Of a DNA stretch of 28,308 nt, positions 21,826 through 28,308 are shown in pieces (position 1 is the stretch's first letter; each line of letters begins with the position of its first letter). The notes under the pieces are model-generated. The model was given only the letters and a program-made list of their open reading frames with translations, had not been told where the DNA came from and made no database searches. Position numbers and translations under genes: made by a program. This stretch comes from Ophiothrix spiculata (lineage: Eukaryota; Echinodermata; Ophiuroidea; Amphilepidida; Ophiotrichidae), in NCBI GenBank assembly GCA_000969725.1, contig JXSR01S064824.1. The stretch is one strand, 5' to 3'.

Positions 21826-23291
21826 TTAGGCCAAAAAAAAAGTTGTTTGGTTGTCATAACCACCCGCCTCTATTTTTCGAAACTTGAATAAATTTACTCT
21901 ATAAGTATACCGCGCCTATTTTTCAGATTTCCAATTTTTTTTTTTTTTTCTTTGAGAATTTTGATTTTTTGAAAATATATTTTTTAAGTTGTTGTTTTCA
22001 TTTTGGTTCCATTTAAATACTTTGTCAGTTCAATTCCGTAGTTAACGTTTTTGTCAACAAATTGTTGGTTGAGAACAATAAAAAAAGCAGGCTTTTAGTT
22101 GGAATTTTAGTTAACAAATTCTACTCAACAAATTTGTTAGGGAAACAATTGAAAACTAATTAACCGTACTAAAATATTTCCGCATGACAGGAAAAGACCA
22201 TTGATTCAACATTGACAAGATGTAATCATTCGTAATCCGTCGTAAATATTTTCTTTTGATGGAGATAAAGTATGTGTGCAATAAACACCTGATTCCAAAC
22301 AAGGTCTTGTTATAAACTTACATCGATTGAAACGAATTTTTAGGGTCAATTTATATCAATGAAATCAATTTATTCCCTCAAACCAAATCTGCAGGGTGCG
22401 GATGTCAAAAGCGCGCGTGTACATGTGCAACTAAGCAGTAATTCCAAAAATGCATTGCGTGTACATGATGTAGTAGTACTTTTGAGCTACCTAATTTTAG
22501 TGCAACAAGTCATTGTTATCTTTTAATTTGATATATAATTCCAATGCGTTCTTTTATAATAACGGAGGCCTGATGATGAAAAATCAGTACACACTTGTAT
22601 TTTGTTTGATGTCAAATGTTTGGTGGTGTACGTATCCGTTATTGATTAGAAGATGCATTGCGAAATTAATGTAATCACAATGACTTGTTGCAAAACGTAT
22701 TTTGTACCTCAGAAAGAACCAGAGTGGAAAGTATAAACTGACCCAGTCAAATAATATTTTACGTGGCTGATATTTTCAACGATTTTACAATTTAGTTTAC
22801 GCCTAGACTTTTTTCTTTGTGTGAACGAAATCTGCCGTTAAATTGCACTTCTGTGAACATTTTCTCTCGTAAAATGACCGCGATTCTATTGTTCTCCTTT
22901 ATCCGATTACAAAACTCAATTTCATGGTCGGTAGCGTTACAAATTGTAATCACTTGTAATGGTTTAACAAAATTGTCGGTTCGCTACGTACAAATCAACA
23001 GTAAGATTACATGGACTGGTAGACGCAATGAAAAGGATTTACAATTTACACATATGCTAATTCAACAAAAATGAGGAACAATTTTGTTAACTATTTTGTT
23101 GACTGTCGTCAACTCGATATTTGAACTGACAAACTGTTTGTAAACTTGTATAATGAGATTTTTCGGTAAAGTAGACTAATTTGCATCTATAATTTGGTGT
23201 AACTTTGACTTACATTTGAAAATAAAATCTGACCGGCGGCACTTGCTTAAAAAAAGTTGTGGAGGACAACCCAATTTTTTTTTTTTTGGTC
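21826..23291. mobile_element. Probable non-autonomous transposon, related ends
   Basis: The left end TTAGGCCAAAAAAAAAGTTG and the inverted right end GACCAAAAAAAAAAAAATTG are both followed by a GGTTGTC-like block. A second inverted pair with TGTCAGTTCAA lies inside (about 22025 and 23133). No transposase is recognisable; open frames are short and unrelated to known proteins. Confidence 0.4.
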
Positions 23292-23438
23292 TTATCGACC
23301 TCAAAATCACAAAAATTCATTTCTCATAACTTTCTCCATACCAAAAAAGACAGATTTTTTGTGGATTGTGGACTAGGTGGTTGAGATGAATGACACTGGC
23401 AGAATAGGCCTTTTCAAATCTCCAAACATTACAAATTT

Positions 23439-23824
23439 CCCGGTGGGGGGGGGGGTACTCAAGTTTGGTTTTGGTAGGGGTGTGCCGCTGTGAAATTTGA
23501 AGTACCACCCATATGTATATACCGATTTTCAAGAAAAAGGGACCCGTCCATATACTTAATTCCCCAAATTTTAGTCGAATTTATACAAAATTTTACGCAA
23601 ATTTGGCACAAATTTCTTGATTTTTGTTTGAAATTTAGAAAAAAATCCAAAATGTGCGCCATTTTGGAGCAAATTTTTAAAAAAATTGAAAAACGGACCC
23701 ATCAAAATAACACATTTTACTAAGAAAAAGGACCCATTGGCATACCAGACAGCCTGATTTTGCTACCCAAGTTTCCGGCACATCCCTGTAATCACTTTTG
23801 TACTAAGTACACCCCCCCCCGGGC
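23439..23824. mobile_element. Second poly-G-ended element
   Basis: The ends are CCCGGT plus a G tract and TACT, and, inverted, CCCGGGGGGGGGGTGTACT. It shares TTTGGTTTTGGTAG near the left end with the 14.7 kb element. It ends about 24 bases from the donor of the second CH2 exon. Confidence 0.6.
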
Positions 23825-23847
23825 AAATTTCCTCTCATTGAACTCAC

Positions 23848-23945
23848 CTGTGATACATTCAGCCAGTACTCAGCAATGTACATAGCCTCAGAGATGTTCT
23901 TCTGTGCTTCACACACTTTCCAACTATCCCAACCCACACCATAGC
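23848..23945 (-). CDS. Exon: middle of filamin-type CH2
   Basis: The exon starts phase 1 after ATTTTAG and ends phase 0 before GTGAGT. It encodes YGVGWDSWKVCEAQKNISEA and then MYIAEYWLNVSQ. This continues the APG of the previous exon as in filamin CH2, where a WDSW motif, a short loop, an EAM helix and a W-L-x-(I/V)-x-Q block follow. Filamins then have a final segment ending in a SVMTYLSQF-like helix. I do not see an exon for that segment in the 5.8 kb before the next recognised exon. The phase 0 end fits the phase 0 start of the fibronectin exon, so CH2 may be truncated in this protein. Confidence in the exon is high; whether another exon intervenes is uncertain. Confidence 0.88.
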
Positions 23946-24182
23946 CTAAAATGGAAGAATTTATTTCAGCATATTGATAAACTTGTTATTGTTATCCTAG
24001 GTTTTATTTTGTCATAAATATATCTTTCTGAAAAAATTGCACTGAAATTGTATAGTAGAATTACGACCTTCGAATTGGTTTTTGGTTGTTATAGTGATAT
24101 CAGGTCTGCTCACTATATTCAATAAATATAACTTTAGGCCGCGTTCTACGCTTCACAGTACCTCTAGATGTAATCCACATTA

Positions 24183-24446
24183 AGCTGAATTCATACTCAA
24201 AACGCAATGCGTTGCGTTTCCGATAATTTTCACCGCAAACGGCACTGCAAATGAATTCACACTCAAAACGCAAACGGACTGCGGCAGCCGATGGCATGAA
24301 AACGCAATGGAAAGTTGAGCTTTCCTCAACTCGGTTTGCGGTGACGCATTCGGTGTTGCGTTTTGATATCGATTGATCGGAACTCCTCAAATTGTTGACT
24401 GCACATGCTCGGTGCGTTTGCGTTTGCGTCGAGTCTGAATTCAGCT
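24183..24446. mobile_element. TTA-flanked MITE with AGCTGAATTCA ends
   Basis: The ends are AGCTGAATTCATACTC and, inverted, AGCTGAATTCAGACTC. TTA flanks both sides (24180-24182 and 24447-24449). The interior has repeated CGCAAACGCAA-like words. It suits a PIF/Harbinger-type MITE. Confidence 0.75.
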
Positions 24447-24567
24447 TTAGACTTATTAGTCAATATATGCAAATGAGCTCATTAACCTTTTCAATCTGAG
24501 AAAACGCCTGAGTGTTTCCAAAGAAGTTTACGAGAGAACGCTCAGGCGTTCCAATTCATATTGAATT

Positions 24568-24752
24568 AGAGAATAAAAGATAAGATTTATTGTTTTGCCT
24601 GTCATCTATCGTCTCATAATGGATGGGCGTACATTATTTTGAGTAATGGGTGCCCTCGCAGGGGGTGCCCATTACGAAAAAATAATGTACGCCCATCTAT
24701 TATGAGATGATAGATGACAGACAAAACAATAAATCGCCATCTTTTATTCTCA
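24568..24752. repeat. Long near-perfect palindrome 3
   Basis: Arms of about 90 bases share GAATAAAAGAT, TTTATTGTTTTG, GTCATCTATC and ATGGGCGTACATTATTTT. A partial extra copy of one arm lies at 24967-24991. It lies in the intron between the two CH2 exons. Confidence 0.85.
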
Positions 24753-25040
24753 TTCTTAGTCACAAATTTGAGTCATTTATAAACCAAAAACGATGTAAAT
24801 TATTGCCAAAAACTATAAACATTATCATTGGAAAAACGTACACCCCTATTCAAACATGATATATTCCAAACCCAGTAAAGCTGTTCGCGCCGTATGTGTG
24901 CGTATAGCTGCATCGCGCCGTGATTTTGAACGCGCGGCTCCACTGCGTTTCACGCTGAACGCACTGTCATCTATCGTCTCATAATGGATGGCCAAAATTC
25001 CTTATAAGGAAGTAAAATCGCACTCTGTGACTAAGAATGT

Positions 25041-25814
25041 AAATTAATTCGGTATGGGCTGTATACGTATTGCAATTCAGGATCGAAAGGGTTAATATAC
25101 ACGTACAGCCAATCACAACAAATATGAAAATTAGGTCATATATATATATACATAAATACCGTCAACAGTTTGCAGGGATATTACATATCCCCATCACTAC
25201 CCACGTCATCTACTTAGTGCTATCAAACCAGACTTACTAACCCAATAAAAGTTCACTTTTGTGTTAAAGGTGCAATTCATGATTCTGATGTTCGAAATCT
25301 CACCTCTTTTCTAGCTAAATTCAAATAAGAGTACAACAATAATGTATGCTGAAATTTCACTTGATTCCGTCTTTTCACTTTCAATTTACAAGCTTTTAAG
25401 CATTTTCAAAATTCCCATACATGTCCCCACACTACCCACATAAGAAGTGCCATCAAAATCAGACTTCCCCTTCTTCCCCGTCTAGGCTTACATTTTTTTG
25501 TAAATTGTAAAACACAAGACATCCATCCTTACAGATATATTTTGACTGAAAACAATATGGTCCATATTCACAAAAGGGGATTAACTTATTTCCAGGAATA
25601 ACTTTTTATTTCTTTTCTTGGTGACATCATTTGGTATTCACAAACAATGAATTAAAATTTTTCCACTGACTAGTTATTAGAGGGTTTACAAAATCCAACT
25701 TGGTTCATGACTGTGGATCATCTCAAATCCAAGAATGACGAATTCAGGAATAAAGTTATTCCTGGAATAACTTTTGTGAATACGGATGGGCCTATGTTAT
25801 TATTCCAATCTAAC
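25041..25814. other. Intron stretch
   Basis: No exon is visible. It has a (TA)n run near 25140 and a hairpin-like pair, TTATTTCCAGGAATAACTTT (about 25588) and GTTATTCCTGGAATAACTTT (about 25755), the ends of another probable MITE. Confidence 0.45.
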
Positions 25815-26165
25815 CTGGAGCAAATGCACTGACCAGTGCACCAATTGCACGCCCATCATTCCAATCACTGGAGAAGTTGCTAATCTGCAGTGAGGGGAGC
25901 TTCCAATTCACCCATGTCAATAATTGCTCTTTTGGGCTCTTTATTGGGTTCCTTTTCAGACTCCCAAGCTCTTCCACACTGGCAACATCTTGATCCACAT
26001 TAGGGTCTGCAAATTGCTGTTCTTCTTCTTTCTCTTTTGGGCTCTTTATTGGGCTACTTTTCTGACTCGTAGGCTCTTCTTCATTACAGCTTGAGTAATG
26101 TTGGACTAGGCATGAGATGAGTTCAGTAATGGACGTCTTGTTGCCATCAAATATATCTTCACATC
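25815..26165 (-). CDS. Exon: CH1 end, charged linker, first half of filamin-type CH2
   Basis: This 351-base exon (phase 1 to phase 1) begins after an acceptor with a T-rich tract. Its first 25 residues, CEDIFDGNKTSITELISCLV plus QHYSS, match the last helix of CH1, where filamin and alpha-actinin have a DGN motif followed by a hydrophobic helix. A linker of about 50 residues follows, rich in Glu, Lys and Ser. It holds two near-identical short motifs, SSPIKSPKE and RNPIKSPKE. The last 36 residues start CH2: LLTWVNWKLPSLQISNFSSD, then WNDGRAIGALVSAFAPG. This aligns closely with the second CH domain of filamins (tryptophan, LP, NFS-DW, DGRA-GAL, APG). Tandem CH1-CH2 domains bind F-actin. The DNA encoding the SPIKSPKE motifs is itself repeated, which suggests a small internal duplication. 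Confidence 0.9.
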
Positions 26166-26199
26166 CTGTTCAAAAAAAATATTGGTATGGATGATAAAT

Positions 26200-26436
26200 C
26201 GTCATGTGAGTGTAATAAAGTTGCGAGCTCCTGCAATAGGTACCATGATATGCCATATTTATCGAACACCATGTAACTAGAAATCGGCAAAACCCTCAAA
26301 ATGTGTCCACGTACCACATGCCAGTGGCTCTTGAAATGGTTCTTCATGTGACACTGCAGCTAGCCACTCACTGCAGATGCAAATTTATGAAAAATGGCAG
26401 CTATTGCAGATATGAATTTCTTGCACTCGCATGGCG
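26200..26436. mobile_element. MITE with CGTCATG ends, second copy
   Basis: Ends CGTCATGTGAGTG and, inverted, CGCCATGCGAGTG are flanked by AAAT (26196-26199 and 26437-26440). The interior matches the 1.56 kb copy and the fragment at 27415-27557. It lies 35 bases upstream of the acceptor of the CH1/CH2 exon. Confidence 0.78.
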
Positions 26437-26689
26437 AAATGTAAATAACTGATTAAAGATTGTACATCCAAACCCTAGAATTCAAAACAAGAATAGGTGT
26501 TTGCCATATTATCTTGTGGTCGCAGGGATATATTGTTTGTTTGTTTGTTTGTTTTTTATTAGGCATTGTCAACAAGAAAATAACATAAGTATAGCAATAG
26601 AAAAAATACACAAATTACATGAATTACAGAACCTGCTGTAACACCACTCAAGGGTGGGAATACACTGACACCAAAGCTGACAAAACCAG

Positions 26690-26752
26690 GATAACCCATT
26701 AAGCCTACCAGTAAAAGGACGCTTATTTCCAATGGGGTACCAGGTACACTTT
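26690..26752 (-). mobile_element. SINE tail fragment, same family as 9890-10113
   Basis: About 60 bases match the 3' end of the 9.9 kb SINE (GGATAACCC, then GCTTATTTCCAATGGGGT on the plus strand). It abuts the fold-back element at 26753. Confidence 0.6.
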
Positions 26753-27123
26753 CCTAGTCCGACACGCCGCTAGTCCGACACTGCGCAAGTGCGAAAATGA
26801 AACACACGGCGCTAGTCCGACAACTAGGCGTCATTCCGACACTGCGCTAGTCCTTAAATGAAATACACAGCGCTAGTCCGAATCTGAAAAACACTGCGCT
26901 AGTTCGACATTTAGCATCATAGATTTTAGATTCAGATTAGTGCAGTGGATTTCTGTTTGAAATATACACAATACATTTTTGTCGGACTAGTACATTGGTT
27001 TTCAGATTTGGACTAGCGCAGTGTTTTTCAAATTCGGACTAGCGCAGTGTATGTCAGTTCCAGACTAGCGCAGTGTATTTTCATTTAAAAATTCGGACAA
27101 TAGCCCAGTGTCGGACTAGCGTA
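26753..27123. repeat. Fold-back minisatellite element, copy 2
   Basis: Same order of units and same spacer (TTTCTGTTTGAAATATACAC) as the 12.0 kb copy. It abuts a SINE tail on one side and the decayed CH1-like exon on the other. Confidence 0.85.
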
Positions 27124-27129
27124 TTCCCA

Positions 27130-27208
27130 TACACAACACCTTATGACTTCAGAAGATTTAAGGTGAGGGAAACAGACTGCAAATGGATCTGCTTGGTGAG
27201 GTCCTTCC
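27130..27208 (-). pseudogene. Decayed CH1-like exon with in-frame stop
   Basis: After an acceptor TTTCTCAG the phase 1 frame reads GKDLTKQIHLQSVSLTLNLL, KS, stop, GVVYGN. The stretch before the stop resembles the part of CH1 where alpha-actinin and filamin have a basic turn and an N-V-x-x-AL-x-FL helix. The following 29 bases match the end of the exon at 27303 at 26 positions; the third codon is TAA here and GAA there. No donor remains, because the sequence runs straight into the fold-back repeat at about 27123. It is either a broken exon of this gene or a duplicated fragment. Confidence 0.45.
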
Positions 27209-27302
27209 CTGAGAAAGTCTGGACTATGGACTAGACTAATCAATTTGGTGCCATTATTGGACCCCCCCCCCCTCTGACTAGTGTTATATAGCTTCGACTT
27301 AC

Positions 27303-27386
27303 CAATATTGCCATACACAACACCTTCTGACTTTGCAAGTTGTTTGTTGCACCAGTTGGTGAGAGCAGTTCTTTTGATGCCTCCTT
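27303..27386 (-). CDS. Exon: start of calponin homology domain 1 (partial)
   Basis: The reading frame ending at a strong donor (ATTG|GTAAGT) encodes GGIKRTALTNWCNKQLAKSE followed by GVVYGNIG. The TALTNWCNKQLAK block resembles the first helix of CH1 in filamin and alpha-actinin, where a Trp-Cys-Asn motif follows Phe/Leu-Thr. The donor is phase 1. The acceptor is ambiguous: the AG after 27387 gives a phase-1 start like the neighbouring exons, and an AG before 27397 gives a phase-2 start with four more residues. The central CH1 segment with the usual Asp-Gly motif is not visible before the next exon, so CH1 is either degenerate or an exon was missed. Joined directly to the next exon, the frame stays open. 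Confidence 0.6.
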
Positions 27387-27414
27387 CTGAATCAGTTCTG
27401 TATTAAAGATAAGA

Positions 27415-27557
27415 TCGTAAGAAAGTCGTATCTGCAATAGCTGCCATTTGCCATAAATTTGAATTGCGCACTGTATTACCTCCAGTCTCGGGTCAGTGGT
27501 TCTTGAAATGGTTCTTCAGGTGACACCGCCTGAAGAACCACTGACATAACACAGTGT
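27415..27557. mobile_element. Fragment of the CGTCATG MITE family
   Basis: It shares GAAAGTCGTATCTGCAATAG and the following interior with the copies at 1.56 and 26.2 kb. It contains a perfect 12-bp stem, TGGTTCTTCAGG, with an 8-base loop (27509-27540). It lies just upstream of the first visible exon. Confidence 0.65.
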
Positions 27558-27579
27558 GTCACTATGCCTCCGCCTTCCA

Positions 27580-27920
27580 CCTTTGTAATCGGACTAAGGA
27601 GAATTTGACCTTTCTTTTGACCTTTGACCTAAACCTTTGAAATCGGACAAAGTTGAAAATTTGACCTTTCTTTTGAACTTTGACCCCCAGTTTAAGGTCG
27701 GACGATGGGGTCACCATTGACACTTTTGATCGCTGGTCCAAGACGAACATTTTGAGACCTTAACCTTTGAAATCGGACAAAGTTGAAAATTTGACCTTTT
27801 ATTTTGACCTTTGACCCCCAGGGAAAGGTTGGACGATGGGGTCACCATTGACACTTTTGATCGCTGGTCAAAGACGAACATTTTAAGCCTTAACCTTTGA
27901 AATCGGACAAAGTTGAAAAA
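27580..27920. repeat. 130-bp tandem repeat, about 2.6 copies
   Basis: AACCTTTGAAATCGGACAAA begins at 27632, 27762 and 27892, an exact 130-base spacing. Units contain TTTGACCTTTGACC and GGACGATGGGGTCACCATTG. Open frames here are products of the repeat. Confidence 0.9.
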
Positions 27921-27931
27921 TAAGCAACATT

Positions 27932-28083
27932 TTATGCATAAATTATGCATAAATTATGCAAATTAGGTACTTAATTAGCATATTTTGGGCCGAAATTGTT
28001 GCTGGATCCACTTCCGCTTCAGGTCTACCCAGTCACCAAATATCATTAACGTAGGGCATGCAGTTTCGGAGATATGCTCCGAA
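27932..28083. repeat. Dispersed repeat, second copy of the one at 61-199
   Basis: It shares TTATGCAAATTAGGTACTT, TCTACCCAGTCA and AAATATCATTAACGTAGGGC with the left end of the window, in the same orientation. Confidence 0.8.
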
Positions 28084-28308
28084 TAAATTTCTGCTTCGTT
28101 TAGGAGATATGGCCAAGTTTATCAACTGACATTCCATAGGATTACATATAAGAGCGCCATCTTAAAACGCATCGTTTTCGTTAAGTAAATGGCCGATCGG
28201 GCCGATTTTCGTTTATGTGGTGCGCAAATCAAAATAAGGTGGGGTAAACATTTTGAAGGGGTGGAGTTTAGAAATTTACCCCTTTCGGATTTCAGCCCAA
28301 GTCCCTAA

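Larger units (their letters stand above)
5371..27397 (-). other. Gene model: CH-CH-FN3-CARD-like-propeller protein, 9 exons, 5' partial
   Basis: Nine minus-strand exons were assembled from conserved blocks bounded by AG acceptors and GT donors. Exon lengths are 84 or 95, 351, 98, 298, 291, 162, 417, 96 and 857 bases. Junction phases agree at all eight introns: the first two are phase 1, the CH2-FN3 join is phase 0, the remaining five are phase 1. Split codons at the joins are mostly glycine, as is common for mobile domain exons. The spliced product is about 880 codons from the first visible exon to the TGA. No initiator methionine is visible, so at least one upstream exon is missing. The domain order suggests a cytoplasmic adaptor with an actin-binding head, a death-fold middle and a beta-propeller tail. 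That role is inferred. Two neighbouring genes remain possible, but the unbroken phase chain argues for one. Confidence 0.72.

Noticed and set aside
22817-23074. Plus-strand open frame of 85 codons within a probable transposon
   Set aside because: There is no transposase motif, and it is too short to judge.
24100-24390. Minus-strand open frame of 96 codons
   Set aside because: It falls mostly inside the TTA-flanked MITE at 24183-24446 and follows its repeated words.
27562-27950. Two overlapping minus-strand open frames with similar peptides
   Set aside because: They are translations of the 130-bp tandem repeat.

Overview
The window looks like intron-rich, AT-rich animal DNA. Short exons sit in kilobase introns with canonical GT/AG ends, and transposon debris is dense. 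The domain set (filamin-type calponin homology, fibronectin III, a CARD-like fold, an NHL/TRIM-type propeller) and the tRNA-derived SINEs suggest a marine invertebrate deuterostome (echinoderm, hemichordate or lancelet). I cannot name the species.

One gene explains nearly all the coding signal. It lies on the minus strand from about 27.4 kb down to a TGA stop at 5371-5373, and its 5' end lies beyond the window. Nine exons were found by joining conserved protein blocks to splice sites: 27303-27386 (or to 27397), 25815-26165, 23848-23945, 17760-18057, 15740-16030, 11370-11531, 10676-11092, 7286-7381 and 5371-6227. Every consecutive pair is phase compatible: 1-1, 1-1, 0-0, then 1-1 five times. 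In order the protein carries a partial CH1, an acidic/lysine-rich linker, a filamin-like CH2 without its last helix, one fibronectin III domain, a CARD-like helical domain, a small uncharacterised beta-rich exon, an alpha/beta domain that may be TRADD-N-like, a short cysteine-containing exon and a 284-residue beta-propeller. I know of no described family with this order. It suggests an actin-linked adaptor in death-fold or innate immune signalling, which is inference.

The introns and the 5.3 kb downstream of the gene are filled with non-autonomous mobile elements. Several have readable terminal inverted repeats and target duplications: a pair with 8-bp duplications (10.2 and 19.2 kb), a pair at TTAA (4.7 and 20.7 kb), a pair with 4-bp duplications (1.6 and 26.2 kb), TTA-flanked elements (7.4 and 24.2 kb), a TA-flanked element (3.9 kb), three long palindromes (4.6, 18.6 and 24.7 kb), a fold-back minisatellite element in two copies (12.0 and 26.8 kb), and at least three tRNA-derived SINEs. 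Some are nested.

The oddest local structure is at 16.2-17.8 kb. The last 27 or so codons of the fibronectin III exon, its splice donor and about 10 triplets of intron have been amplified as a 111-bp (37-codon) tandem array. Every copy keeps the donor GT and the typical copies carry an in-frame stop. A SINE has landed between the real exon and the array. No second protein-coding gene, tRNA, rRNA or CRISPR array is supported.
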